This document shows positions 32,497 to 46,851 of a DNA stretch of 64,000 bases, in pieces. Under the pieces are notes generated by a model, which had not been told where the DNA came from, searched no databases, and saw only the letters and a program-made list of their open reading frames with translations. This DNA is from Ptychodera flava (Eukaryota; Hemichordata; Enteropneusta; Ptychoderidae). The DNA is taken from NCBI RefSeq assembly GCF_041260155.1, contig NC_091946.1, forward strand, positions 38,694,776 through 38,758,775. Direction: 5' to 3'. The first letter of the stretch is position 1. The number at the start of each line of letters is the position of its first letter. The position numbers and the translations under genes are program-made.

Positions 32497-35400
32497 TTCA
32501 ATTGCGCTAGAGTTTGGCTAAAAATGGTAGAATATAGTGCGCAGTCTGATAATTCGTGACGCATGCGTCTCGTGATGATGGTTGCGTGAAGATTAACCGA
32601 AAAGTTGAATTTTAATTATCATGGGGCAAAAAGACGATCTGACCTGAACATTCCTGCGTAGCCATGCCACGAATGTCATTTTGGTAAATGCAATGCCACA
32701 TTATGCCAGTACAAAAAAGACCAGGAAACGCATACCAATTGGCGCTGTAAATCAGATATTCCTCATACTGAAATATCATTATACGTGAGAACGTTATTCA
32801 GCGAAGGTGCTGATGTTAAGCAACGGTTGTCAATTTTGTGCCGTTGCCATCATATAATCGTCGCGAAACAGCCGCCAAAATGGATGATCGTAAAAGATAC
32901 AACATGGAGTGATAATTTATCGTAATCAGTGACATTTATAACTACATGTATATGTTAACTTATTGCGTTCATAAATATAGAAGAGTATATGTCAATTGTA
33001 AGGTTGTCATATTCAAATATTCACCGAAATACAGTCTTCGTCCAAGCATTTGATCAAAGGGCACTTGTCGGGTAGAGATTGATCTGATACCATTTGCTTC
33101 GTTTCGATGTATTCTGTGACTAGTCTCCATAAATCTTTAAAAATAAGCGTGATCGTCATGGAATCAGCGAAAAACTCTTTTTAAAAAGTTCGCTGATTTC
33201 ATTACGGCTAATTTAGCAGGACGGACCTATCTAAAGGACAACGTCACCTTAATGGCGCTCTATTCGGGTTATATATTGTAGTGTGAAATGCACTGTACAG
33301 GGCAATAGTCTGACCAAATTGCCGAAGGCGAACTTCGTCTAAGTGAACCATGGACTAAAATTTTTCTCTTTCCAAAAATGGTTCATTTACATAAATTTGC
33401 ATGCAATTTACATTCATGTCAGAAAGACATATCATATGTACTTCTCAGCGACGCGTATGTTTAGGAGATCACAAAACCACAGTCCCTCTATCCACAGTCC
33501 CTCTATCCACGATAGAGGGACTGTGACAAAACTTCCAAATAAATTGGAAGTTGCTTTCTCAAATTAGACGAAAAGTCCAAAATAACCCTATTCTTCAGCC
33601 GACTTGTTGTCCATAAGACTGAGCTGTACACAGGAAAGTAGAAGTAACTGTCACAGATTCATTTTTCTGGCCCTACTTTATGTCAGAGATTTGAGGTAAT
33701 TCGCCATTATTACTATAATTAAAATGTAAGTTTAGTTTATCTAGATATCTTTGTCTCTACCCATAGCAAATCGTTGTAAAATGAGTTGTGGAGTAACGCT
33801 AGTGTCAGTGCAATGAGGTCACTATATCAAACATTTCAACCAAAGACAACGTCGATCACTATTGAAAGTGGATCCTCAAAGAATGATTGTGAAACAGTGT
33901 ACTTATAGTTTAACAGTTTTCTCAAGTTTTGCGTTCTGTATTACACATCATCTGGAGTTGGGGTCATTTCAATATTTCTGTGGACCAAAGGAATCCAAAT
34001 CGCACTGAGATGATTTTCTGGTTTTTTTTAAGTTTTGCGTTCTGTATGGCAGTGTGGCACACTGTCCATAGTTTGAGACGGCGAAATGCCGAAAAGGAGC
34101 GTTGACAAGTAAAACTTACCACTGGATTGTAAAGAATATTAGCAAAATGATGTAAAAACATTAAGAAAGAAACGTTTAGCTACACAAAGTTGCACGTCAA
34201 CATGTACTGCAGTGGTATTACCGATGGAGGACAAGGTGACTGCAAATGATGTCATCCAGGACTCGATCAGTTTAAAAAGCACGCTATTACTTGTCAATCA
34301 TTATGTTTGTTTTACAGTAAGAGGTAAAAAGCATTGCAAACGAACCTAGTAAGCTAGGACAACGCATAGAGAGGAGAGAAATTATGCCGACTAAAGTGCT
34401 ACAATGCAACCGTGGGGAGGGGTTAGGAGTAGCTGTTGGCGTTGTACTGACACAAGAATATCTTAAATATTACAAATTAAGAAGGAATCGTTCGGTGGCC
34501 ATATTGTAGTGTTTTGAACATGCATGAAGCCTGAAACTTAAATCATACACAATATGATCCCCCACTAGTACGTTCAAGTTGTATAACAGATATAAGTGAA
34601 CATCCCATTCTGTCAAAATTCTGCTTCTACCTGCAACTGTAATTTTTTTTTATGCCTGCAATTTTTTTTATGTTTTTTCTACCTGTGACTGGGATGTCTT
34701 TTAAAAGGCGACTGCTTGGAATCTTTGTTTTATCCAAAATCTTCCAAGCCCCCTTCCAGGATAGTCATGGCTATGCAGACTGCTCTCTCTCTCTATATAG
34801 AAAATGTATTTGTAAGGCACCAATTTTCGACTATTGTTTGATCATTGTTAATATTAGTGGATGGTGTTTAACTTCCTATTTGGAAGATTGAAGTTTGGTA
34901 ACATCTGCAAATGAAGTACATGGTGAATTGACATCGACTAGAATGGTTAATAAACACAATGTGGCTCAGCAACACAAATGTCATTCATATCTAGGTTTCT
35001 CAATGTTAGATAAAGACCATTTGTTTTGAAAGTACAGAATTTTAATAAAGTCTTTATATTGCAATTTTTGAATTGTATTTGTGAAATTTTGTCTACCTGT
35101 GACTAGGAAACAATATCTGACTGTGATGACATTTGTATAAGAATTAGCAACCAGTGATATCTGTATCATCTTTACTCATCTAAATTCTGTCACATATACC
35201 TAGGCTGCAGATATTTACTTCCGAACTCATTTGTCGCACCTTAATGCATAAAATCATTCATATTTCTTATCAACAGTATTGATCTGCATTATCAAACTTC
35301 AAGAAAAACTGACAGGAAACTATGTAACTAAACTTAGTGATTGAGCTGATTAAATTGACTTCACTAAAATAGATCACATAATTGTGTGCTCAATTAGCAG

Positions 35401-36122
35401 ACCAGAGCATAATAAGATACTTGACATTACACAAAGCCAAACTGTGTACAAGGCAACTAAATACAAAGTGAGAGAGAAAGCTTTCTGAGTAATTAACTTC
35501 GGACTGACTGAATGAAATATTTGCAACACTCAGCTACAGCTGTATATGTGCATCATGTACACACACACAATACTGGTACACACACAAACTACAAACTTCA
35601 TAAGCTATCAAACAGTTTGATACATAATACAACAGGGATCTTGAAAATGGTGATTTTAATTCATAGAAGTTGATATAAAACTTTCACCGTGATAATTTGG
35701 TTAAAACCAGATGTACTTAGTACTGCAGCATCACACAGTTCATAGATTAATCTTTAAAAAAACTATATGTGCATCATTTTCATCGAGTAAACCTGCCACT
35801 GTATTTATCCAACTGACCTATTTGACCTTTGACCTGTCATTGAAAAAGTCCCTTGTAAACTGTTCATGTTGAGGAGTGCCTCTCTACAATAATGATGAAT
35901 TGCATTGCAAAACTAAACAACCGACTGGCAGCAAAATTACTCAGTACAATCAAAACGAGAGGATCATAAAAATGTCAGTATTTTTACAAGCATTCCAAAA
36001 TAAAATGCATAAAATAATAGCAGCAAATTCATACACTGTATAAAATGGACAGTAGCATCATAATTGTTTCAATTTGTGCTTTTCTGTGTGAAAAAAGAAA
36101 TGTTTGTAATTTACAGAAGACA
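32497..36122. other. spacer upstream of scramblase and downstream of TMEM254
   Basis: No gene is recognised. The first 100-200 bases above the scramblase start should hold its promoter; a CpG-containing stretch GTGACGCATGCGTCTCGTG lies at 32560-32578, but no clear TATA box. A short perfect hairpin is at 33478-33526. Two copies of a CTACCTG(T/C)(G/A)ACTG motif lie at 34620-34700 and a third at 35090. The right-hand end is the likely 3' UTR of TMEM254. Confidence 0.5.
33478..33526. repeat. short hairpin with duplicated arm
   Basis: CACAGTCCCTCTATC occurs twice in direct order and is then followed by GATAGAGGGACTGTG, a perfect 15-bp inverse complement separated by three bases. Confidence 0.8.
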
Positions 36123-39100
36123 TCACTTTGTCTTTTTTGGATTGTAGACAAGCAGATGGTAGAGAGAGAAAATTCCAAAGAAAAGCGTCTGCATAAACCA
36201 TTTCAGTCGAGTCGTACCATCTGTGATGCCTTTTGAACTGGAAAAACAGAGAAAAGAGAAACAGGTTTATAGAAAACATGAGTTACTGATGATACGATTC
36301 ATTGCAAGTGACTTTGTGTAGATTTCTTTGACAACTATCAGAATTGTTAAGAAACATACTCACACACAACAAGATGGTCATGTTTATGAACATTAAGATT
36401 AGTTATTGAATTTGTAGCAATTCACAATGTGGCTATGATAGATTTGATAGACTTTTGAAATTAACAAAACCACTGCAAGACAACTAGTATGGTTGTGATA
36501 ATATAAGCCATTTTTGGGAAAATCCTAGAATTATAAAGAAATTCATACTACAAGATTGCTTTGTTTATCAACAAAAAGTCTGGGTAATAAATTCAGGCTG
36601 ATTAAATTTTACCTCTTCCACTACGTAGGCGTGATAGATTTCAAATTTGTTAAAAAGGCAAAAACAACTGGAAATTATACTCAAATGTTTTGACAAAAAC
36701 ATGACAAAATTAGGCCATATATTTACATATTCTAATCACTTCATCATTTGGTCATTTTAATCAGGTCATCCAAATCCAAATCAAGACCTATTGGACAAGC
36801 CATTTATGAAAAGAAAACTCCGGACAAATTATGAAAAGAAAACTCTGGACAAAAGTGACCAAACAAAATTGTCAAAAATACAAATTTATAAATTATACGC
36901 TAATTTGAACAATATTGAATGCATTGTCCTTACCTAGAAATATACATGGATGTCACAGAATTAACTCTATCATTAATGGAAACCTTTCTAAATTTATGAA
37001 AAATCACAATTATACAATTTTCTCATAATTCTGCAAGCAACATCATTGAGATTCAACTCAATGCCAGATAATTATTGAAACTTTCCTCATAAAAAAGCAA
37101 GTCAAGTTTAATGCAATGATTTTTTAAGGTACACGCTCCACAATTTTGGTCTACTGACAGATGGACAAATGGATGGGCAGACAGACAGATTGAAACACAC
37201 ATAGACTGACAGAAGACATTGGCCCCTAAAATGCCTATATGAGTACCCTGCTGGCCAAAAGCTTATTTTATCTGATATGTCTGAATTTTTATAGACAGTT
37301 CATTTTGGGAGTCTACAAATGTTGAATCTCAAATTTCAAGCATACTGACAGCAAAGTGTACATTACACATTTGATCTGTTTGACCTTACATCACATTTTA
37401 GGTAATGACAATATCAGTACAGCTGAACCACACTCCACTTATTTGTCATTCACAAATCTGACTTTGATAGAAAATCATGAAATGAGATTACATTCAAAAT
37501 TTGACATACTGGACAAGGTTAATGAGTACACTTTAGGTCAGCACAGAACAGTACATTTTATTCAGACCCATCAAGATTGGGATCTTAAATTTAAAATACG
37601 CGGCATTGAAGTGTAATGTATTATCTAATATGTATTGGGTCTGTCGTGTCTTATTGTCCAGTGTGCAGCTATTTTATAGGTCTTGTACCAAAGCTGGAAT
37701 CACAGTGTCCAACGTCCCAACCAAAAATGTCATGTATAGACCTCCAATGCATGGAGTCATGCATTTTATTGTCAGCACTGTCTGGGGGAATCCTGCAATG
37801 AGTTGGTCTTTCAGAAATCTTACATTTATCACCTGTGTATGTTGATATTTTTTCTAGAATGAGTTACACTTCAGACAGTTTAGACAAGTCACAGGTGCAA
37901 ATCTAAAATGCAGGGTATACAGACCTGAAAATGTCGTGTTGAGTCTCACTAGTCTCAACAATCAAATATGCAAAGTAAATTTGAACTTTTATACATTTAT
38001 GAGTTACAATGTTTGCTTCCTTAAATGAGCAGCCAAAACAAATACCAATAATGTATAAGGTTCATGCACTTTCACAAAGTATTAGCCCTAGAGTAATGCC
38101 ACTCCCCCAAAATTTCACCCCTACTTCTCTCCCAGAGCTATGAAGTATACATCAATTTAAGGCAATGAGATCTCTAACGTCTTGTCAGGGCATTACTCTG
38201 ACTCAAATATCAAAGTTTATGGGGCTGTCATTAATATTTGAAGAGAGCAAAGCCAAACTGAGTTTGATGTGACTGTTAAGGTTTTGTTAATTTGTGAATT
38301 TTGAAATACTTTCCTGCTTGAGGACATTGTTTTTAGGGGTGAGGTAAAGATCAAATTGCCCAGGGTATATTGGATGTGTTAGTTAATTGATTACGTCAAC
38401 ACCACAGCCATCACACATGTAGGTAGTAAAATAACTACGTGTGTGTGACCGCTGTGGTGTTGACCTAATCAATTAATCCGCTGATATGGATAGTGGATTA
38501 GCAAGTTGGCAATGTTTTCGCAGCAATTATATTGGTGTATACACAAGTTGGAGAGGAGATAGGGGACTTGTTGGTAATATATAAAGCAGTCAGACGGTGT
38601 GGGTTTGGAGTTGAACTCTTTATTTGAAATATCACAGTCAAAATTAATAAAATCAAATAAGGTAAACCGTTGCACAAAAAAATCTCCCTCCCCACCCCAG
38701 GGGACTTATTTCTTGCCCCTGTGACAAAATCTATTGCAACACTTGGCATACAAGCGTGTGCCTACATCCTTATCCATCTTTCAGCATTTTTTCATTCCAT
38801 CATGAGTTAAATTCATTTGTCAATGACAACAAAAAAATAAATGCAGCGTTGCTATGTCAGTTTCTCTGTTTCATAGAGTAGACTGAGATGCTGTGGTTGG
38901 TTAACAGGATGAGAGTTCTCAAAAAACTTCCAAATTACCATAGTTACTTGCATTTTGTACAATCACAGATGTTCAAAGTAAATGTCATCATACAACTGCT
39001 GATTCCGCGTAATTAATTCTAACAGAATTCTGTAGATAAAACTTTACTGACTCAGGTTGAAATTTTACAAAGCATCAGTCTACACAGTACAATAAATTCT

Positions 39101-42100
39101 CTTTGATTTCTATCATCCAAGGTAACTTTTCTTATAACTTTTTCAATTCTGCATAAAAACAATAATGTGCAGCATCAGAATAATTGTTAAATATTATCTA
39201 GTAAAAGTACATTTAGATATTTCAGTGAAAGTTTCAAAATAACCACTAAACAACCATAAAAGTCACATTCTTTAGGTACTACGAATGCCATACTTTGGGC
39301 AGCAAGTTATGACAAACTAAGGGGTCATTCTCTGAGAAAACTTAACAAGCAAATGTCTTTTGTAATTTCCAAATCATTTAAAATGAGAATTGAGAAGATT
39401 GTTGTGCTTAAAAGTACATTTTCAGAATTTTTACAACTTGTCTGTGAATTTTTCTACACAAAGAAGACATTGTAGACTTCACCAAGGACATCACCCTTCA
39501 TTTGCTGCAGTTCTTTATCAAAATTTTGGCAAAAATATGGAAAAACTTGACTCGGGTATATTCTATAATGGCAACAAAATTTGACTTTGGTGCTCAAAGG
39601 GTTAACTTATTGTCTACTTCATCTCCCCAAACCTGATAATCAATGTTTATATTGAAACCACTCAGTTGTTTCTACAGATTTTGCTTTGAGTCATCTTGGC
39701 TTGATCAACAATTAGACAAACACAGATAAAATCTTTCTGAACATAGATTTTAGAGGGTTCTACCAAACATTACCAGTTCTGTAAGTCTTATCAGCAAAGT
39801 GTCCTTTGAACTGCATCAGATACCACACAAAGTGTAAATCAAGTGTTTGATGCAGCACAAATGACATCAATGCTGTTATGACCCATAAACAGGTGATATT
39901 TAATCAATAAAGCACACCCAGCGATGGTATACTACGAGATTTTGACCAGTTCACGACATACATGCACGAGCAATAGCCAGTGCATATATGGAGTGAACTG
40001 GTCAAAATCAAGTGGTATACCGTCGCCGGGTGTGATTTATTGCTATGATATCATAACAGTATATTGAAATTATGGCATGGAACGTCAAAAACGGATTTTT
40101 GCTCAACCTGAGAGCTCACGCGTATGCCAGCCATGGTATATCGCCAATATGCCATGGCTCTTTTCGCGTCTCGACCAATCAGATCGCTGTATTTGTGCCA
40201 TCAATATACTGGTATGATATAATTGTTATTATATTTTATTAGTATATTGCAGGCTGAAATACAGCAATCTGATTGGTTGAAACGTGAAAATAACAGTGCT
40301 ATACTGGCCATATAGCACAGTTGGAAACGCACAAGCTCAAAATTAGAGAAAAATCACTTTTTAACGTGTCACGCCAGAATTTCAATATACAGTTATGATC
40401 AAATAAAAATAAACCACCTCAGCAATTGGTATACCACTCTGTTTTGACCAATATACTACAAATACACACTCACTATCACTATGTTTTAAACTGCTAAAAA
40501 TCTGGTGGTATACAGTGGTATGTTGAGATAGGTTATTGCATGAAAACCCCATTCATCATTTACCCATTAGATTTTACAAACAACAGAAAACCCTAAAAGT
40601 TGGAGGCTGCTCCCCTATTCTACCACTTGTATCAATATGCAAGTATTTCTGAAACCTGGCTTTATTCATAAACCCTGTACATCACTGCCACAACAGTAAT
40701 GCTAACCCCCTCCCCCAGTGTACTTGGTTAACTTCATATCTTGCAAATTTCATGACTAAAGATAACAGGGATCAAGTAATCTCACATATATTAGTGTAAA
40801 CTAAAATGGTATTGTATTTATTCATCCAAACTTTCCAGTATTTAAAAACCCTTTGAATCCTCTTTCTACCAGGCTTGATAAACAAACTGTAAAACTAAAT
40901 ACAGCTTGGGAGAAAGAGGGTTAATTTTTATATCGTCATCGTACAAGAAAGTGGCAGCCATATACTGAGAACTGCTAAGGCAACAGAGCATGTGTACATT
41001 ATGTCACTTTCTCTATGTCATATGCTGGCTTGCTACACTTTATCCTATACATGTAAGCTGTGTTCTGCTTTCTGTCAAATTCTGGCCAAATCTTGCATTG
41101 GAAAATCACATGAATTTCAACAAAATTAGCATAGGAAACAGATTCACAATACTATCACAAATGTGGCCTAAAAATATATCCCTGCCCCTTGGAGCACTTC
41201 AAATTCCAGTGTGGATATTGTAGGCAAGAAGGAATAGCTATTTGTTTGTTTTACACCATACATGTATCCATACTTTTAATCTTACTGTTGTATTTTTTAA
41301 CCTTATTCTGCCATTTTTGTTTTTTGTTACTCATTTACTTTTCTGTGGCTATTCACTTTTCCATTGCCACTTCTAATTAATCCAATTTTGTCTATTAGTT
41401 CATACCCTGAGGCAGGCAATCTGTGCATTGTCGAATGTCCTTTTTTAAATAAAGATTATTTGAAGATTGAAGGAACTGGTTGAGTACTTCCATCATTTCT
41501 ATTTACATTCGTTTGCTTACTTTTCAAGTGGCAAATGCAGTTTCAGATCACCGTAAGACTGGTAATATTCAATGTGTACATCTTAACATTTGTGATAATT
41601 TATGATAATCTACAGAAACCAACACAAGAATGGAATGATATAGACATGAATTTTATAAAATGAAAACATTGCTGATCACCTTGAAAACTAGAGGAATACA
41701 GTGTTGCCTATGACAATAATGGTTGATGCAAATTTCAACTGAGAAAAATTTGGCCACAACATGTACAACAGATGTTTTACCATACCAGTTTGTGGTTGGA
41801 AACATTGACACATTCATGTATTTTCTGTACCTTGGGGAAATCAATGAAGAAACAAAGCATTGCACTCCCCAATCTGTTGGCATCATTACTTTGTCTTATA
41901 CAAATTTTAGATAAATAATTATCTCACATATTAATGAGACATTCCTAAAAACTTTAAACTTAACCACACCAGTTTTGAAATGTAGTCTAAAAAGAAGGTA
42001 AGAGTAATGTTGAGAGATGGGCTTTGAGGTGAGGGTCAGATGACACCAACTGCACTTCATATTTGACAACTTACCTACAAATAGATTGTGTAAGAAACCC

Positions 42101-45100
42101 CTCACCAACATGCAATGCCAAAGCAAGAATGTACCTGCAAAATAAAAAAAGGAAAAGGAAAGTGATGTAGCTTTCATCTTCAATTGCTAAACTGACAAAA
42201 ACTACAAAACAAAAAACTTAGATTTTGATGAAAAACTAATAGTGTTGTCAATGACAGAATTATCTTCTGTATGAAGGTATTCAAATCAAAACTGATAAAA
42301 GTATTGATTCAACTGGTGTGACATAAACTGGGAAATTTTTACCATGTTCCACTTTAAGAAATACAATTCAATTTGATGAAAATCAAAGTAAAAATATCAC
42401 CTGGATGGTATGAGATAATTGTGTGTCATATCTATTATTTTACAATTTTAAATGGAAGTCAAATATGCAAGTCATGATGACAATGATGATGATAAGGAGG
42501 AGGAGGAGGATAGCAACAATGACGGGTATGATGGTAGTTATTTTTATAAGGCCACCTAAAGAAAATTCTTTGCTTGCCATCCTTGGATTTTTGAAAACCT
42601 ACCAGCTAGCCTGGGGGAAAAAACAAACATAGACAAAAAACACAAGTGTATTAACATAAGCTCAATTTTAATTTGGTTTCTTTAAAAAAATAATATTTTT
42701 ATTTGTAATTGTGTTAACATTGTGTTTGTTTTCTGAATTTTCTCTGAAAACCTATCAGCAAGCAGATGGAAAACTAAGAATTTCATTTAAGGTGGAGCTG
42801 CATGTTGCAACACAGTCTTTTTCAAAGCTATGTTTCCCATCAAAGATGATGAAGAAAACCCCACATACTATAAAGCAGAGAATCTAAAGTTTAGTATGGT
42901 AGCAAATAGGTTACTTGAAGGATGAGTTGAGTTTATATTTGGGGTAAATAACGTCAATTTTGGTATTAATGACAAAAATCAATTTAAGTCAAAAACTTGA
43001 TGCTATTTTCTGAAATGTAATATTTACCTTGAAAGAAGAGTATATGTTGAAAAAATACCGCAATTATACGGTGTCGCTCACATTTGATCAGAATTGGTAC
43101 ATACCAGTATGGGTACCAAAGATCAACAATTAATGTGCAGGAAAATTCTATTTTCCATGTTATGACAATGATTTCTGCACAGTACAACATGAAAAAATAC
43201 AAGAAATATTTAAACCAGAAAAACAAGTTGACAAAAGTTGGACACGCTGCTACAGAGAAATAGATGTTTTGATCAAAAAAGGGCAAAAATTGTCCTAAAA
43301 ACACAAATATTGAAATTTCACCACTTTTTTAGCAAACCGCTTCTCAGCTTGTCAAAAGATGACCTGCAACATTTCGCGATATCTATCAGCAATATAAATC
43401 ACTGGGCCATATGTATGTTGTAGTTACAGCACACAATCTTATTTGCGCTAGTGATATGGATGTACATTGTATCCTCAGACAGCGTCGGACTAAAATAAAT
43501 TATAAATCTGAAAATTTACTCAGAAAAAAAAATTAGCACAGCTTTTCTTATTTGAAAAAAATTTTTTTAGAAATTTACAATTGCAGAAAAGTGTTCACAA
43601 TTTCATTGTGACCACCCCCTCCCAAGATCTAATGGTCCATCCCTTAGTTTGAGCAGGTCTGTTAATATGTAACAGTTCATAAACAATGACAGGAAATGAC
43701 TCAAGCTCAGTGGAGTAGCATGCTGGCATGCCAACACTCCTGAACATTTCCAGAATTTCCCTTTTTCTTACCTCATTTGCACATTTTTGACACTGATGTG
43801 TTCATTTGAACAAATTCACATCTCAACCCCTACATCTACCTGTACACCAAATACTGAGACGGTAGCTTTGGCGGTATGGGAGCCTTTGCGTGTGACGGAC
43901 ATACATCCGCACATACCCACAAATATACAGACACAGATGCCACTCAGACTCATCATATAAGCTCTTTTTGGTATTTATATATAAAACCAAATATGAGCTA
44001 AAAAACGACTATTTTATTTTGCTTTATCTATCCTCATTCTAAAATGGCAAGGGATGAAAAACTGACACGCAGAAAAAGTCATTAAAATTATGATTAGTAA
44101 AATTCAAATGCCTCTTATTCAAAATGTAAGACCTTTATTGCAAAAAAATAGTCATTTTGTTATATAGCCTTTAAAGAAAATAATGTGAAAATCTCTAAAA
44201 ATTTGACCCAGTCAGAGTTGAGTTAAATTCTTTGGAAATTTCGAAATTGGGAGGAAAATAAGCCAGGATAACGGGTGATTTGCATGCATTTGCATAAATT
44301 AATACTTCTGTATTGTGCAACTTACGACTGCTTGACAAGCTAAAATGTAAACCCAACCAATATTTTAATCTTGGGTTCACAAATTAATTAAGATTGAATG
44401 AATATTTGCAAAAAAGTGATTTTTGAACAAAATATGCTGTGTTGGGTGCAGCACCTAATTTGAAACACTGTAAACTTACCCTTTGTAAAGTGCTTGTGGA
44501 TAGTTGTCCACTAAATTTTTGACAAAATTACCAAATGGTCCAAGACTGCCATAAGGAATTATCTCTGGTTTAAAAACTGTTATCTGTAATGAAAACAATA
44601 ATTCAATAAAGTTTGTTCCTTACAGGCTGAAGGAGTGTGATACAAATTACTTTGAAAGATCCATCCATTATCATTGCACTCATTTCATTTGTAGTCATGT
44701 TCACTTTCTCATTGTTTGTATAAACATGTAACATTTTTGTTATAACATACATATATTTCATTATCATACACCTGTCAGTCCAACATCAGTGAACTGCAGT
44801 CCAAGAACTTTTATTGTCCTTGCTTGAATGTTGTTTGACCTTTGACCTCATAGCTACTCTACACATTGTATGTGGAAAATCTGACACTAAAAGTCAATGG
44901 ATAAAGACCGGTCTGAAATCTTAATGACTTTATGTGAAATGAGACTGCTCAGCTAGGATTTTCTCCATGGTCATACCGCAGGCTGAACTTCCATTCTGTA
45001 TGGAATGTAAGTGTACGGCAGATCTGTATATGGTCCTGCTATCCACTGTCAACATGAAGGGTATTCTGAAAACAATTTGTTTGTAAAATTTGACTTACTA

Positions 45101-46851
45101 TTAAGCTGTAAACTAACAAAGTTATCAACAGAATACTTGGATTTTTGTCATTTTGGTCTTGTCATCAATGCTATTTACCATATCTTAGACAACATCTCAT
45201 GATCTCTGTTGTACTCTGACAAAAATTGGGGTATTTTCAGAGTAACTTCATATTATTGTTTATTATTACTATTATTAGAATTTTGCATGTGCTAAAATAC
45301 ACCCTTTCCATAACAGTTACTGTTTCCAGGTGCCCCCCACTAGACCCGATATGCAGTTCATAATGTGGCTGCTTATGTGCATTCACTTTTGAGCATTTCA
45401 AGAGATCCACTGGACGATTGCCAGACTACATCTCATGCTCTGTAACATGTTGTGGACACTGTAGTGCCTATAAAGAAGTGTATACAAGACAGCGTTGTAT
45501 ACTTCGATATAAATAGGAAGAAAAATTCTTAAACTTGTAACTAGTGAATACCTGACCCATTTGACACTGTAGTTATGAATGTAAGATGTATAATAATAAG
45601 GTTATTATGAAAATACGGCAAAGGATGCACTCGGACATTGATGCTGCACGGCACCAATGTTCTTGTACAGCCTTTGCCGTATTTTCACAATAACCTCATA
45701 TCATCAAACATATCATCTGTAAAGTTAGAAACAACTGTCTTGCTTGCATCTGTCCAATGCTACTATTATATTCTGTATCAGTCAACTGTTTTCTGTTCTC
45801 TGTACTTGGTGGTATGCTAATTACAAAGAACAAAGACGATAGTGATTGTACACCATGGAACACAATAATAGATTAATGCAGTTAATGCATGTACAAACAA
45901 TTGGCCCAATGAGAAATAAATGTCACAATCAATCATCTAAGTTTTGACTACAGCTGGTTCAATATATTATGAGTTAAAACAAAGATTTACTGCCCGTTTT
46001 CCATATAGAAAATAATCTTGAATGAAATAAAGCAACATATTGTCCAACTTCTTCATGACTGACTTTCTCATTCATTTTCAACTTAATTTTGTCTCATCGT
46101 CCGTCAGTTTGCTTCTACAAAGTATTACTTGTACTGAGAGTCATTTAGTTTTTGACCAAACTGACGTCAAGTGCTGACATCTCTGTGAATTTGCAATATG
46201 TGTGGTAAAATGTATTATAACACTGATTTAAAACATGATTTGATAACAATGAACAGTGCTCTACATTGCACCTTGAGGTCAAAGTTCACACAACCATTTA
46301 TCAAAGTCCATAACTAACTTCAGAAAGTAACACATATTGATCATTTTTTTACAGCCTATTTTACTCTATCCTGCACTATATTGCAAGACCAAACACTGTT
46401 AAGTTTTATATATGTGCTCGCAAAATACGCCCACTATTTTTACTTTGAATGAATAAAACAAATGCACACCCTTCAGTCATTGTAGCTCCCACAGGCACTC
46501 CGTCACAGTGCTGAGTGTACAGTACTATACTATAGCGTGCACACACTCCAGGATCATGGAGGTAGTACTAGTAGCATGCGTGGATGGACCCTCCGAGGAA
46601 TCAAGGGTCTGTGAACTCCTGTGATTGGAGGTGAACAGCTACGGTTAAATAGATGCTAGCAAAGTCTTGTATTCGCACACTCTTTCCAGCACTGTTGTCA
46701 TCGTCACGGAGCTAGGAGAGGAATTATTCGATTGAGGAAATACAATGTAATGGTTTCTCACCGTGAAGAACCCTAGACCAAGCACAACGAAAACCATAGC
46801 AGCAGCATTGGTTCTGACAAAGTAGTCTCTGCCAGTTTTACTCCTCGTCAT
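36123..46851 (-). CDS. TMEM254: TMEM254-like small membrane protein, 4 exons, 122 aa
   Basis: Exons on the minus strand: 46762-46851 (start MTRSKTGRDYFVRTNAAAM), 44480-44583, 42075-42134 and 36123-36237 (stop TGA). All introns are GT-AG, phases 0, 2 and 2 match, and the total of 369 nt is 123 codons. Three hydrophobic segments are predicted: about residues 15-35 (AAAMVFVVLGLGFFT then ITVF), 66-80 (YILALALHVGEGFL) and 97-115 (KWFMQTLFFGIFSLYHLLV). The blocks YGSLGPFGNFV, LALHVGEGF and SKGITDGTTRLKWFMQTLFF line up with my memory of vertebrate TMEM254 (about 123 aa): LGPLGPF, IHVGE, KGIT and FLQTFFFGI. The function of the family is poorly known. The basic C-terminus (NPKKTK) should face the cytosol. 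The gene is spread over 10.7 kb because its introns are loaded with foldback elements. Confidence 0.92.
38383..38476. mobile_element. foldback MITE, arms about 40 bp
   Basis: The left arm reads TTAATTGATTACGTCAACAC, CACAGCC, then ATCACACATGTAG. The right arm is its inverse complement with about five mismatches, ending AATCAATTAA. The loop is about 10 bp. Confidence 0.8.
39905..40042. mobile_element. foldback MITE, arms 49 bp
   Basis: The left arm starts CAATAAAGCACACCCAGCGA, followed by TGGTATAC and GATTTTGACCAGTTCA. The right arm (39994-40042) is the inverse complement at about 85%. A diverged relative lies at about 40410-40545 (AATAAACCACCTCAGCAATT, GGTATACCAC). Confidence 0.8.
40047..40400. 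mobile_element. long foldback element with nested arms
   Basis: Outer arms are ATCATAACAGTATATTGAAA (from 40050) and its inverse complement TTTCAATATACAGTTATGAT. Inner arms include GACCAATCAGATCGCTGTAT, which pairs with ATACAGCAATCTGATTGGTT. The centre is AT-rich (TTGTTATTATATTTTATTAG). Non-coding. Confidence 0.78.
42135..44479. other. second intron of TMEM254
   Basis: AT-rich intron with a small (GAT/GAGGAG)n stretch at 42476-42515. No gene or clean transposon end is seen. Confidence 0.5.
44584..46761. other. first intron of TMEM254
   Basis: Intron DNA with one foldback element at 45599-45696. Nothing else is supported. Confidence 0.5.
45599..45696. mobile_element. foldback MITE, arms 29 bp
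   Basis: The left arm begins AGGTTATTATGAAAATACGG and continues CAAAGGATG. The right arm (45668-45696) is the inverse complement with two mismatches. The loop is 40 bp. Confidence 0.85.

Larger units (their letters stand above)
36238..42074. other. third intron of TMEM254
   Basis: A 5.8-kb intron. Its contents are a foldback at 38383-38476 and a cluster of foldbacks at 39905-40545. A possible old retroposon 3' tail (AATAAAGATTATTTGAAGATTG) lies near 41450. No other gene is seen. Confidence 0.6.

Noticed and set aside
36058-36279. 73-codon minus-strand frame over the last TMEM254 exon
   Set aside because: Wrong frame; the spliced frame gives SKGITDGTTRLKWFMQTLFF and matches the family.
41375-41475. 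Possible retroposon 3' tail ending AATAAAGATTATTTGAAGATTG
   Set aside because: Too short, with no recognisable body or target duplication, so not listed as an element.
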